DNA of 64,000 bases from positions 1,388,574-1,452,573 of the forward strand of contig JH720303.1 of NCBI GenBank assembly GCA_000231825.2, read 5' to 3'. Each line of letters starts with the position of its first letter. The first letter of the stretch is position 1. A program made the position numbers and the translations under genes. Below the pieces are notes generated by a model, which did no database searches, had not been told where the DNA came from, and saw nothing but the letters and a program-made list of their open reading frames with translations. The DNA comes from Tetrahymena elliotti 4EA (lineage: Eukaryota > Ciliophora > Oligohymenophorea > Hymenostomatida > Tetrahymenidae). Positions 1-11,869 of this stretch are shown here, one piece after another.

Positions 1-379
1 AATCCAATTTTTCAAGTAAAACTATAAAAAAATAATAGTTAAAGGAAAAAGAATTCAGATTTAATTTTTAGAGTAGATTAATTTAAATAGTCATCATAAA
101 ATAAAAAATTCGATTGAAAATATCATCACCAATTTCATAACAAAAGTATCTAATATTCATGATTGATTCATTTAATTTAGGACAATCACTTTTATTAATA
201 CTGAATAAAATCAACTATTATAGATGAGTAAGGAATGTGAAAAGTACAGCAAAATTTTATTTTTAAAATAAAAAATTTGATGAATAAATACTAATTTACA
301 ATCACTTATAATAATATATTATAATCATTTTTGAAATAATAAATTAAAAAATTACAATCTCTTCTTACAAAAAATCACA
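1..379. other. 5' flank, no gene seen
   Basis: AT-rich sequence upstream of the acyltransferase start. It has no coding-like reading frame under the ciliate code on either strand. It presumably holds that gene's promoter and 5' leader, but no specific element can be named. Confidence 0.5.
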
Positions 380-2761
380 ATGAGCGAGGTTAAAATTAAG
401 TTTTACTCAACAGACCACATCTTATTTTTAGAAAAAACCAAAGCAGAGTAGGTAGTAAAAGATGATGTTTAAAGCTATTAAATAAAAACAGATCCTCATC
501 ATATAGATATCCTCGAAAATAAAAACCAAATCTTATGCACATTTTTATGTGATATTACTGACTTTTAATATGATGAAAAATCAAAGTAAAATACCTTAAT
601 TTTCATTTTAATATTCAATTTATTTTAATGAAATCATTTTCATTTGAATCTTAGCACCATAGTAAAGTTACCAAGAACTTTGCCTTAACAAAATAAATGT
701 TGTTTAGTGCATATTTTTAATTTTTCTAATTTTTTTTCTTTAAGCTTTTAATTATTGAATAGATTGATTCTAATAAAAATATTATAAATAATTAAGGGTT
801 TTAAAGATTTTCTACAAAGAAAAGAAAGAAAGCGAGCCCGTGTTAATGTTAGAAATGACTTCAACCTCTTAAGAATCAATACGTGAAGTTATGGAAAATG
901 TAATTTGAAATTTTCTAAAAAATACAAAATCTTTATTTATTTGATTTGTTAATATTTTAGTAATACTTTTTTTAATAATAATCTCTTTTTTATATCAAAA
1001 GATTAATGAAAGAAAAGTCTTTATAAAATACAAAGGACCTCTTTCCTATAATCCAGCAAAAATGAATAGAACTTCTTTACTCAGTACAGAATCTCCTGAA
1101 TAAAATTATAGAGGTTTTTTGAATGCTGCTGGTTTGGCTTTGTTAGCAAATAATTTAAGAAGCATTATCGATAATGCTAAGATGTATGGAATTTAATTGC
1201 ATCACATAGTAGCTTAGATTTATTAAACTATTCAAACAATATTCTAAATACTATTTTTTTAAAAATTAATAAGTATGCATAACCTTTTAGCTATATGTAA
1301 GCAGAAGCCATTTTATTAGCTTTCATTTTGTTATTTTCAGTCCTTGCAGCATTTATAATCTAAAAACTCAACTTCACTGAAAAAATATCACCATAAGCTG
1401 TAATCAATTTACTTTTAAATTTTTCTTAAAACAAAATAATTAATTAAAATTTTAAGACTTTAATTGCTAATGCCATAAATATTATGTTTGTCTTGATTGT
1501 CCCAGTTTTATTCAAATAATTCTTTGATCTCCACTTCCTTCCAAGTATTGTTTTGATTTTCATTAGCTGTGTGATCTGGCTAAAGCTTATTAGTTATGCT
1601 CATGTCTTGAGAAATGTTAACTTCTTAATTCTCAGAATCAAAAAATTTGAAACAGATGAAAACAAGAAAAAGAAAGCCTTAAATGAAGTTATTACAGAGT
1701 CTGAAGCTTCTTCAGATGTATATTTTTAAATTATGATTATATTTAAAATAAGTTCAAATGTAAAAATAGAACTTAGAAATGCTTAAGAAACATATCAAAA
1801 ATCCTGAAGCTTTACTAAAGTTAAAAGATCTTTTCTATTTCTTAGCTGCTCCTACTTTATGCTTTTAACTAGTATACCCTCGCACATAAAGAATTAGAAA
1901 GCTTTGGTTAGCTAAAAGATTTGTTGAATTAGTATTTACTTTCCTTTTCCAAACGTAAATTTTCTATTTTACAACAAAAAAATAATTTTTAAAAATGTTT
2001 TTGTAGAGTTTTATGGATTTAATATGTTAACCCCTTATTAGAAGAATCATACGAATTGTCAAAATTACCTGAAAATAAAAGCATATTTTTCTTACTTGAG
2101 AGAATGCTCAAATTGTCTATACCTAATCTCTACTTTTGGGTGAGTGGATTCTTTGGACTTTTCTAGGTTTTCTTAAACATTACTGCAGAAATTCTCAGAT
2201 ACGGTGATAGATAATTTTATTTGGTAATGATTTTTAAAATTATTTTCTATTTGTTTTTATCTAAATATTTTGAATTATGCTTGATTTTATCAATTTTAAT
2301 TAAATCTTAACATAAAAAAATAGGATTGGTGGAATTGCAGAGATTTGGAATAATATTGGAGAATGTGGAACTTACCTGTTCATAATTGGTGTGTTCGTCA
2401 TTTCTATAATCCTATGCTGAAAAGAGGTTTCAATAAAATAGTTTCGAACCTCATGGTCTTTACTTTATCAGCATTTTTGCATGAATGGATTGTCAGTGGA
2501 GCCTTAAATATTATTACTTACCATTCATTTTTAGGTATGTGGGTTTAAGCTCCAATTATTATAATTTAGAGACGTCTTAATAAGGTAATTAATATTAAAA
2601 AAAATTATTTTATTAAATTATAACAATTTTTTAATAAAAAGATGCTTAAATTAGAAAATTCTCAATTAGGAAATGTAGTTTTTTGGGTTAGTTTTTGCTT
2701 TATTGGATAACCAGCAGCTTTGTTCCTCTATTACGAAATTTATAGAAATAAATTTGGTTGA
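380..2761 (+). CDS. DGAT1: Diacylglycerol O-acyltransferase 1-like (MBOAT family), multi-exon
   Basis: Probable ER-membrane enzyme that transfers an acyl chain from acyl-CoA to diacylglycerol to make triacylglycerol. The start is ATG at 380 after an A-rich leader (MSEVKIKF...). An exon near 1,010-1,195 encodes the first family block (RGFLNAAGLALLANNL, then a KMYGI end). An exon near 2,320-2,550 has DWWNCRDLEQYWRMWN, then the PVHNWCVRHFYNPML block typical of DGAT1 and sterol acyltransferases. SAFLHEW follows and carries the MBOAT catalytic His. The last exon (VVFWVSFCFIGQPAALFLYY) matches the family C terminus and stops at TGA 2759-2761. At least six introns are present; those between about 595 and 960 are not resolved with confidence. 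The N-terminal 60-70 residues do not look like the usual family tail. DGAT1 fits better than ACAT because of the block spacing, but the sterol enzyme is the main alternative. Confidence 0.88.
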
Positions 2762-3357
2762 TTAAATATTAAGATTTATAGAATATTATATATTTCTATA
2801 CTTTATATCTAATACATTTTAGCTTAATTTATTTTATAGATTTAAAATAAAAAATTTAGTATTAATTTCAAAATAATCTACTTTAATTATTATTTAATTT
2901 TAATCATAAAAATAAAAGATTCAATCTTATAAATTATAATTTAATTCCTTGTGAAGATTATTATAAATATATCTAAATCAATTTCCTTTTTTCAAATTAA
3001 TTATAGAAATGGAAACAAAATCTTATAAGATTAATATTTAAATTCAAAAATAAAAGCATAATTATAGATGAAGAAGAAGAAAATTTGAAATAAATTAAAA
3101 GACTAAAGTTGAAAAAAGAAATTATTTTTAAAATATTTATAAATAGCAAATTAAAAACACACATTTTGTGGATTAATAGATTTAAATGTTAAAATTTAAT
3201 TCCTCATATTAATTTATTCAAATTCAATTTTTATAAACCACAAAAAATTTAAGAATTTTTTATTTCAGTTTTATTTAAATTATTTAAGCTGCTTATTCTA
3301 AATAAAGTATTATTTATTTTTTCATTTATTAAATAAATAAACTCTCAAATTCTTTCA
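2762..3357. other. Intergenic spacer between convergent genes
   Basis: About 600 bases of AT-rich DNA between the 3' ends of the acyltransferase (+) and the Alba-domain gene (-). It should contain both 3' UTRs and polyadenylation sites. No further gene is seen. Confidence 0.5.
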
Positions 3358-5982
3358 TCAATCTTGTTTTTATTCTTCAGACATTTTTTCTACATAAACT
3401 AGTCTTTATGGCTTTGGTTTTTGAGTCTTAGTTTTATCTTAGCTTTGGTTGGCATTGCTCTTGTTATTATTATTGCTTTGTTAACCGTTACTATCGTTAG
3501 TTGAATCTTTGTTCTTCTTTTCATACTCAACCTAATTTTTTTTGCCTTTTTTAGGATTATTATTGGATTTATTCTACTTAGATTATTCAGATTGATTGAC
3601 GTTATTGTTGCTTTAATTTTAGCTCTCATTATTTTACTACTTATTTATTTATTTTTACTTGCTATTTTCATTACCTTGCTAAGGAGTTGAATTATTCTAT
3701 TGATTTTAATTTTTAGACTAGTTCTTGCTTGTTCTTTTCTCTTCTACCTTCTTTTCATAGTCTCTTTTGCCTTTCTTCTTTTGAGCTTATTAATTTTATA
3801 AGCTGCTTTGCTAATTATCTCTTTGATGATCTTAATTTTTTTTACTATTCTATTAATTAGTTTAATTCTAATTTTAGTTTTACTTAGGTTAGCTGTTCTC
3901 TGCCTAATCCTAGTTTTTATTTTAGTTTTTGTTATAATTTTACTAATTCTATTACTAGTTAGTGTTTCTTTAATCCTATTGGGGAATAGATGAATTTTAG
4001 TTCCTTTTGTCATAAATTTAATCATTGCTATGATGCTGTTGTTAATTCTAATTTTTGTTTTGATTAGTATTGTAAGCTTACTTTTGATCATTCTTGCTTT
4101 GATTCCAATCTTTTTGGCTTTCGTTTCTCTAATAATTATTGTTATTTGTTCTATTACTTCTTCTATCGTTTGAAGTATTTCTTTGATGATTATTGCTACT
4201 ATTGCTTCTGTCATTTTTTTAATAATTATTACTGTTATCACTATACTAAGAATCTTGAGCAGAGTTCTTTCTGTTATTACTATTATTTTAGTTATCATTA
4301 GTATTTTTGGAATAGCTCTAAACGGCATTTGGCTTACTCTTATTGTTACCTCTAATATTTGGTTTCTTAGAGTTGTTATTGCTAGTTTACTATTGATTAT
4401 TATTTTCAACATTTCTATCATTTTAATTTCTATTGTTATTATTATTGTTATTACTATTGTTGTTATTATTGTTGCTGTATTTATTGTTATTTTAATAATT
4501 GGTATCACCATTTTAGTTTGAAGATTGATACTGATTTTTATTATTACTATTGTTATTATTATTAGGATTATTATTACTCTTCTATTTATTTTAGTTATGC
4601 TTTTCAAGGTAGTTACCAATTTCTCTAACTATTTATTGAGGAAGGGGGCCTTAATATCCATAATGATTCTTATCTAACTCCTAGGTTGTCAATACAATAT
4701 TAAAGGATATTAGAGTTTTACTTTGGTTTTAATTATTAAATTTAGGCTTGAGAGTTTTGACATAGTTAAGTTGCTATAAGCCATTAATTCTTCTTTTTAA
4801 CAATTCAGCAAGAATGACAGCTTTTTTATTAGCTTTACCAGCTGACATAATACGTATTCTTGTGTTTTCTCTGTTTGTGTACAGCTTATTCATACAATGA
4901 TCATAAACTTTTTAGATTACTGTTGCCATAGCTATTTTAACTTTATGCTCAAAATTTTCAGGTCTTTAGTTCCTATTTTTGGCTACCTAATTATTTTAGT
5001 TATCCTCTTCAGAGTAATTTTGGTGTTTATGAGATTGCTAATGCTAATGATTACCTCTATTTTGCTTTTTTTCATCTTAGTTGTTATACTAATTATTGTT
5101 ATTGTTGTTGTTACTATTATTATAGTTGCTATTACTATTATTATTGTATTTCTAATCTTCATTTCTTTAGTTATTGCTATTATTGCTATTGCTACTGTAG
5201 CGTTAATTATTATTTTATTAGTTCTTATGATGTTGTTAATGCTATTACTGGATCTTACCTTAAGTTTAATTATTATTTCTTAGTTGATTGCGATTGTTGT
5301 CACGGGAATAGTCATCATCATCATAAGAATCTTTTTAGCTTCTTTTATTGTATTAATCGTTATTGTTTTAACTCTAATAATTATTACCACTATTCCTGTT
5401 GTTATTATTACTGCCGTAGTTGTTATAATTATTATTGTTGTTGTCATTGTTGTCATTGTTGTCATTGTTATTGTTGGTACGATATTATTTATTAGAATTA
5501 GTATAACTCACATTGTTTCTTTAGCTATCATCGTCATTCTATTATCTCCTTTATTAATTATTGCTGCGACTTCTATTATTCTATCTGCCATTGTTGCTTT
5601 CTTGCTAAAAATATTTTTCACCTTAATTTTAGTTATTATTATTACTATTATAATTACTGTTATTATTGTTATTTGGATTTTAGTTTTTATACTAATTATT
5701 TTAGGGCTAATAGTTTTAGTTTTAGTTGAAGTTGTTGTTGTTGTTAGCATTGCTTCTGTTGTTGTATCCTTGTGAATTATTGCTGTTGTTGTTTTCATTG
5801 TTATAATTCTACTATTTTTGATGGTGGTGGTAATTCTAAGAATCGTTACTATCTTAGGAGTTATGGTTATTCTACTTTTAATGACCAGATTATTGATTTT
5901 TGTTATTGGTATTATTATTTTATCCACTACCCTATTAGGGTTAGATGTTGTAGGGTTTCTTATTTTGATTTTGACTGTTCAT
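3358..5982 (-). CDS. Alba-domain protein with long Asn/Gln-rich flanks
   Basis: Probable RNA/DNA-binding protein. One uninterrupted frame of 2,625 nt (874 residues) runs from ATG 5982-5980 to TGA 3360-3358, with TAA/TAG as Gln. Residues 1-335 are Asn/Gln-rich with poly-Asn, Asn-Asp repeats, a His run and scattered Arg. Residues about 341-450 form a compact conserved domain: RPENFEHKVKIAMATVIQKV, then NTRIRIMSAGKANKKAVILA, then ELLKRRINGLQQL. This matches the eukaryotic Alba fold, where a G-x-A-x-x-K-A-V helix is followed by an AE(I/L)LK-RRI segment. The remaining 420 residues return to Asn/Gln-rich sequence and end MSEEQKQD. The flanks are prion-like in composition, so a role in RNP granules is a reasonable inference, not shown. 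The opposite strand appears to encode strings of Ile and Val; that is the antisense of Asn/Gln codons. Confidence 0.85.
4630..4965 (-). other. Alba domain coding segment
   Basis: This is the only stretch of ordinary composition within the Asn/Gln-rich gene, so it marks the folded core. Visible hallmarks are the SAGKAN loop, a Lys-Lys-Ala-Val helix start and LLKRRINGL. It ends near GYQGPLP, after which low complexity resumes. Confidence 0.82.
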
Positions 5983-6980
5983 ATTTATCTGAAGTTGATT
6001 GTTTAAATAAAATAATTTTTTAATTTAATTATTTATATATTTTCACTTAATATTTTCTAAAGTTTTTTTTATGATTTTTATTATCTTTCTTTTTTATTTT
6101 TATTATAAATCAATTGAGTCAGTTTTCCTAATTTTTTTCTTCACTTTTTTAATTAAAGAATCGAATTCAACTTATTATAAGCAATAATATTCCTCACAAT
6201 TCTTCTCTCTCCTCTTTTTCTCGCTTCTCTCTTATTTCTTCTAATGTAAATATAAATAAATATATTTCAAATAATTAATGAAATTATTTAAATATTTCTT
6301 TTCTAAGCCCTTCAATTTCAATTGCGTCTCTATATCAATTTAAAAATTTTCAAAACTTAATTTCTTTTTGTTCTTTATCAATTCACTTTGGTAGAAACTT
6401 TATATTATATCTTAAAAGAATAAATAATATATCTATTTATCTATCTATCTGGTGACTCTAGAAATTTGATAATATATCTAAACACGATTTTGATTTTGAG
6501 CATAGATCATTTAACTAATAAATGGATATTTTTTTTAAACAATAATACATAATTTATTTTAATGAAAGCAAATAATATTTTTGAAGGAAAATTAAAAGTA
6601 AAAATTAAATAAATATTTTAATCCTTCATAAAAATTAAATAAATAGAGATAATAATTTATGGTTCGAATTTAAGTAAATTAAAATTCTTTTATTTAATTT
6701 CTTTTATAATTAAATCAAATTTAACCAAAAATAAAATATTTTTAGAAATAAATTAAAAATGAATTAAATAAAATAATTTGAAACATTTATAACTTGAATA
6801 AATAAATAAATACATTTTTCAGTAGTTTGTTATATCTTAATATTTGTTTTAAGATTTTTGGTTTCTAATATTCAATATTATATAAGCTAAAAAAGAAATA
6901 ATTAAATATAAATTTACAAAATCTCTTTATATTTTTAATTGATTTAGTGTACTAATATTAGTATTTTTAAGTAGAGTAAA
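5983..6980. promoter_or_regulatory. Divergent intergenic region between Alba and UPF3 genes
   Basis: About 1 kb of AT-rich DNA separates two divergent ATGs, so it should carry both promoters. The only distinctive sequence is a small ATCT repeat at 6431-6450. No defined promoter motif can be supported by eye. Confidence 0.4.
6431..6450. repeat. ATCT microsatellite
   Basis: Short run of imperfect ATCT units. A very similar run lies at 11655-11685 in another intergenic region. Simple-sequence repeat with no assigned function. Confidence 0.8.
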
Positions 6981-7873
6981 ATGAGTTAACCATAAAGTGA
7001 ACCATTTAGAGTTGATGTAAGAAAATTACCTCCAAATCTTTCTAAAGAAGAATTTTAGCAAGCTATTCGTGATTACTAAAGCAATATTATTTATCAATAC
7101 TATGTACCTGGTTAAATAAAGTAGATTCTTTAGCAATATTTATACTTAATAAATTACCTTTTATTTCAGGGAAAAAGAAGTAGTTTTTTCAAGAGCTCAC
7201 TTAAACTTTAACACATAAGAAAATGGATAAAATTTTTTGAATAGCTTTAAGTAAAAATTTGCAGATAAATAAAGTAAATTCCTCTTTATATTATATAAGA
7301 CATTTAATTTTAAGAGAATATTTAAATACTAATTATGATTTACTTAATTAAAAAGCTAACATCATCTATGAACCTGTTTTAAGGAAATCTCTATACTAAA
7401 TAAATCCTGACAATAAAGAATAACCCGAATAATAATAAGATTACAAAAGCGGTATATAATTTTTTTTTTAATTTTATAAAATTTTTATATAAAATAATTT
7501 AGGGTTTATGTATTCTTAGTTTGTTGCTTATCAAGAATAATAATAAAAGCTTAATGAATAAAAAGTAGATATCTCATAAATTGAAAGAAAAGCAAATGAA
7601 GATAGTAATCATTTTCAGTTTAATATTGATAAATGCAAATTATTTTTTAAATTAATACAGCTGAAGAGAAAGTAAAGAAGTTTGAAAAAGTATAAACTCC
7701 AATTATTGCTTCAATAGAATAGAAGAAGAAAGAAGAAAAATTAAAGAAAATGAGAGAAAAATTAAACTCTGGTTCCACTTAAGTAATTAAATCTTTTAAA
7801 TAGTCTAGTAGTATTTTCAAATCATTTTTTTAATTTAATTTAGATTTGGGTTCCAAAAAAAAATAATAATTGA
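6981..7873 (+). CDS. UPF3: UPF3 (Smg-4/UPF3-domain) nonsense-mediated decay factor
   Basis: Adapter of nonsense-mediated mRNA decay that binds UPF2 through its RNP-like domain. ATG 6981 starts MSQPQSEPFRVDVRKLPPNL, followed by SKEEFQQAI; the V-R-K-L-P-P-x-L strand is the family signature. The next exon gives FSRAHLNFNTQENGQNFLNS, matching the Y/F-S-x-A-(Y/H)-(I/L)-N-F block. A later exon gives NIIYEPVLRKSLY, equivalent to the V-E-(F/Y)-A-P block. A Lys/Glu-rich helix follows. At the 3' end, removing a 61-nt intron (7782-7842) gives the tail IWVPKKNNN and TGA 7871-7873. Reading through instead gives a different C terminus about 15 residues longer that stops near 7895. I prefer the spliced form. 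The predicted length of roughly 230-260 residues is short for the family. Confidence 0.8.
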
Positions 7874-9065
7874 TTGAAGTTATGATATATTACTGAAAAA
7901 AAGAAAAGAAATATGTATACTTTCTCAAAGTTAGTGTAATTATAAAAGGGAATATTTTGATAATTATATAAATAAATAAAGTAATAAAAGGAATAAATTT
8001 TTAAAAACCTAGAAGTGATTATAATAATTAGGCTTGTTTGTATTTTATCTAATCTATTTATCAGTTTAATTAGTTTAAAAGCTAGCTTATGATGCTCAAT
8101 TAAAATAATTATTTATTCAATAAAAACATCAAGTAATCATTAAAATTTTCAATGAAATACTTTTTACTCAAAAAATTTCTTTTTATTTTTGCAAATCATC
8201 ATTAATACATAAAAATACAATATTTTTTATTTTGTAAAATCTATTTGATAATTTTTAATTTTCATTAAATCTTAAAAACACATTAGTTTTAATGTCTGAT
8301 TAATCTTTCAATAATTATTCCTTGAAAATGTTATGTTCACACATTCAAAATCTTCATAATTAAAATTAACCATTTGATCATAGTAAATATTCAAAAATCA
8401 TTATTTTGATAAATTTGATTTGTGAAAAATTGACTTCTTTTCTTTCATTTAAAATTAAATTAGTACATAAATTTACTTTTATTATTATCCTTATTTATAA
8501 AATTTTACAACTCTCAAAAATAATTTTAAAATATTTAATTAAGGAAGTTGGTGGTTTTTTGGGAGCTATTTCGTAAAAAAAATAAATATGTTTAAAAAAT
8601 AAGTACTTGAATCAGCTTCAAAGTAAATATTTGTAAGTATGTTGATTTTGTTAGAATTTATGTAACTTTTAAAACTGAAATATTGACAATAATTCAATTT
8701 AAATAAAATCTTTCAACTAGTACGCATTTAAATTGATATGTTCGCATCAACTTAACTAAAAATTCTTACCAAAATTTATTAAAATAGAAATAAATTGATA
8801 GAATACAATATTTAGAAAGAAGATGAAAGCATAAAATCAAAAAAATAATTCCAATTAATTTATTCTTAAGAATTGGACAATATAGCCACTAATATTGGAT
8901 TCATTTATTCGTGTTTGATTTTTATTAATCACATAGAATAATCAAGAAGAAAAAGAAAAATATCATTTCTAAAAATTCAAAAAATACAAAAATAATCAAA
9001 AATTTAATTTATTGATATTTATTTAAAACATAAATTAAAAATATCTAGTTAGCATATAAAAGCAG
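7874..9065. other. Intergenic, no gene seen
   Basis: About 1.2 kb of AT-rich DNA between two genes on the + strand. TGA (and TCA on the other strand) recur in every frame, so no coding run is supported. It should hold the UPF3 3' UTR and the phosphatidylserine synthase promoter. Confidence 0.5.
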
Positions 9066-10622
9066 ATGAGATACTCTGAATAAATTTTGTTTACTGTTGT
9101 TTTTGGCGGAATTTTATACTTCGCTCTTTAGCACACAGACGACTCTGAATCAAACTACAGAAGGGGTTTACTTGGAGCTTTTGTTGTATTCATAGCTGAA
9201 GGAACTCTTAGAAACTATAAAGGACCTTTCCTCAGACCTAATGAGGCTTTTTGGAGAGGCGTTTTAAGATTCTGCTTAATCTATGTTTGCAGTTTAGTCT
9301 TTTTATCGTTTTAAAATACTAAGGATGCTCGTAATATCTTCAAACATTTAGATCCAGAACTTGGTAAGCAAGTCAGTAAAGACTATCATACTTATGATGA
9401 CAATTGCGAACTTGAATGGGATAATATTTGGGATAATTTTGATCATTACTTCTAGATTCACTTGATTAACTGGTTTTGTGCTACTTTAATTGTTCGTGAT
9501 CCCTATATTCTTCATACCTGGTCTATCTTAGACGAATTGATAGGTAAAATTTATCATTATTTATAATATAGATGCAGGATACTTTTTGCATGCCCTAATT
9601 TAACAGATATGTGCATGATTTACAATCAATTAATTGAACTCAACTTTTTTTTTACTTACATTTATTTCTTAAACAAAAGAATTATCTGCTCAACATATCC
9701 TTCCTCACTTTAGAGAATGCTGGTGGGATCATGTCTTCCATGATGTTCTTCTTTCTAACACCACTGCCATCTTAGTTGGTAATATTTTAAGCTTTTTTAA
9801 AATTGAAAAGATCTTTAGAAAATAACTGTTTATTAGAATAATCAATAAAGTTTTAAGATTTTAAGTTTTTTTAAGTTGAAAATCAAATTTATATCTTGAT
9901 ATTAGAAATAATATTTATTAATTAATTTTTTAGAGATATCTAATATTAAAGAATATTTTAATATTTATATAAATAAAATAGGTTTAGTTGTTTGTAAAAT
10001 TTTCAAGTTATAACCATATGATTGGCTTGGTAGAAAGGATTCCAAAGGATTTTTTGATTGGAAGGTATGGAAGTGTCATAGAAGATTTGGTGGTTTATTG
10101 GCAATATGGTTTGTTATTATTACTAACTTCTTGTGTGGTTTCTTCATGATTAATTCTTTATGGATTCCTCCTTAGAATTTCTTGAATTTGTATAGATTAT
10201 TGGTCTGGTTCTTGCTTTCAAATTTAGCATTTAAAGAAATTTATGTTGATATTGATACTTGGGGAACTAAATAGAGAGTTGAAAATCCCATTAGTGGTAA
10301 GTGCAGATGGATTACCTTCTTCATTACTTTTACTGAAGCTTTCATTGCCTTAAAGTTCATTAAAGATGCTGGAAACATCTAGTTTGTTCCTACTCCTCTC
10401 TACATTTCTATTCCTTGGGGTGTAACAGTAACTGGCAGTATTCTTTACTATTTATACTTAAGATTCAAGCCTAGCCACACCACAAAATATCCTCTAGAAT
10501 ACTATCAAAAGGAATAGGAACTTAAATAAATCTAGTAATAAAAATAAGAACATTAGAAGTCAGAAAAAGCCTAACAAAAGTAAAATGTTTCAAATGGAAA
10601 AAAGAAAGAAAAGACTTAATGA
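9066..10622 (+). CDS. PTDSS: Phosphatidylserine synthase (PTDSS1/2 base-exchange type)
   Basis: ER integral-membrane enzyme that exchanges the head group of phosphatidylcholine or phosphatidylethanolamine for serine. Three exons (9066-9543, 9680-9778, 9982-10622) join to about 405 residues, close to the usual length. Family blocks appear in order: GPFLRPNEAFWRGVLRF, then LVFLSFQNTKDARNIFKHLD, DNFDHYFQIHLINWF, IVRDPYILHTWSILDE, HFRECWWDHVFHDVLLSNT and PYDWLGRKDSKGFFDWKVW. Acidic and His residues of the FRECWWDH region are conserved in the family. Several hydrophobic segments before and after fit a multi-pass protein. The C-terminal tail is a soluble Lys/Gln/Glu stretch ending at TGA 10620-10622. 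Start chosen at ATG 9066 because the first membrane segment begins at once. The sequence does not tell PSS1 from PSS2. Confidence 0.93.
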
Positions 10623-11869
10623 GAAGTGTATAAGTGTTTAAAATTTATTGAATTATAAATTTTCCAAAATATTTATTTTCTTAGATGTTATTTATTTTAT
10701 ATGTTTTTTAAATTGATTAAAAAAGTATTTTTGAAATATTTACTTCTATTATTTGAATTTCGATAAAGGTAATTTATAATAAAAATTGAATTATTTAAGT
10801 TAAATTTTAATAATTTTTTGACAAAAAACAATTGATTGGAAAAAAGTAACAAATTTAATTAAGAAAAATAAATATTTGTTTAATCCCTCTCAAAAAACAT
10901 AATTTATCAACTTAAAAAAAGCTAATAGAGCAAAAAAGAAATTAACTAACTATTAATATCAGTTAGGATTTATTTTTAAAATTTCAAAATGTGAATTAAA
11001 ATTTTTTTTGTGCTGACAATCTTCATTTAATCTTCTTTCCTAAATTTTAAATTGAATCCAAACAATTTCTTAAAATTTATTGTTAAAATTAATTTTAGTT
11101 TGGGTTTATTCGCATATTTATTTGGCCTTATTTTTGTAAAAAAATTTTATTTTTTTTTTTTTGTAATGTTTGTTGGAAAAATAAGTTTTTTCAAAAAGAC
11201 CTTTGAATCAAAGAACCAATAATAAATATACTTTTTCCTTTTATGAAATAATTCGATTATTATTTTAAAATGATTAAAAATAAATATTTTCTTAAGTATA
11301 TTTTTAAACTAGGTCGAAAAGGTTGAAATGATGAGATCTAAGTTATTTTATCTTCAAAACAAATTATTAAATTTAGTTAGTCTATTGCTGCAGTTTGCAT
11401 TTAAAATGAAGTAAAATTAAAAATGATAATTAATTTACAAAAAGACCTATTTAATGTTATATGTAAGTGAAATCGTTTATTATTTTATAATAAGAATTAA
11501 ATCACCCATGAAACAAATGAACAAACTAACAAAAAAGTGAAAAAGAAATCAATTTTTTAAGGTTATTGTAATCAAAAAATCAATAAATCTATACTATTTA
11601 AAAACTTTACAAATTGTAATAAAAAGAAAAATTTTGAGAGGTTCCAAGATTAAGATCTATTTATTTATCTATCTATCTATCAATCTCTTTCTTGATTATA
11701 TTATAAAAAAAAAAGATAAATTCAAAGTAAAATTTATAACTCAAAGCATTGACCTTAAAATTACAATATTAGAAATAATCGTAAAGAGGTTAATAAATCA
11801 TAAAGCAAATATATAAGTTTAGTGATTTTTATTCGCCATTAATAAATAAGAGCGATAAAAACGAAGCGT
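10623..11869. other. Intergenic, no gene seen
   Basis: About 1.25 kb of AT-rich DNA between phosphatidylserine synthase and guanylyl cyclase. The only standout is the ATCT-like repeat at 11655-11685. A 60-codon frame at 11634-11816 runs through that repeat and is not protein-like. Confidence 0.5.
11655..11685. repeat. ATTT/ATCT microsatellite
   Basis: Imperfect tetranucleotide run (ATCTATTTATTTATCTATCT...), close in sequence to the run at 6431-6450. Confidence 0.8.

Noticed and set aside
3399..5927. Minus-strand frames rich in Ile/Thr/Lys in the same region
   Set aside because: They are out-of-frame shadows of the Asn/Gln-rich gene and contain no domain.
5925..5945. Telomere-like CCCTA...GGGTTA sequence
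   Set aside because: It is inside the Alba-gene coding region, is not a tandem array and does not match the ciliate C4A2 repeat.
3808..6006. Open frames on the + strand rich in Ile, Val and Leu that look like multi-pass membrane proteins
   Set aside because: They are the antisense of Asn/Gln codon runs (AAT, AAC, CAA, TAA) of the Alba-domain gene, which has a recognisable domain and a continuous 874-codon frame on the minus strand.
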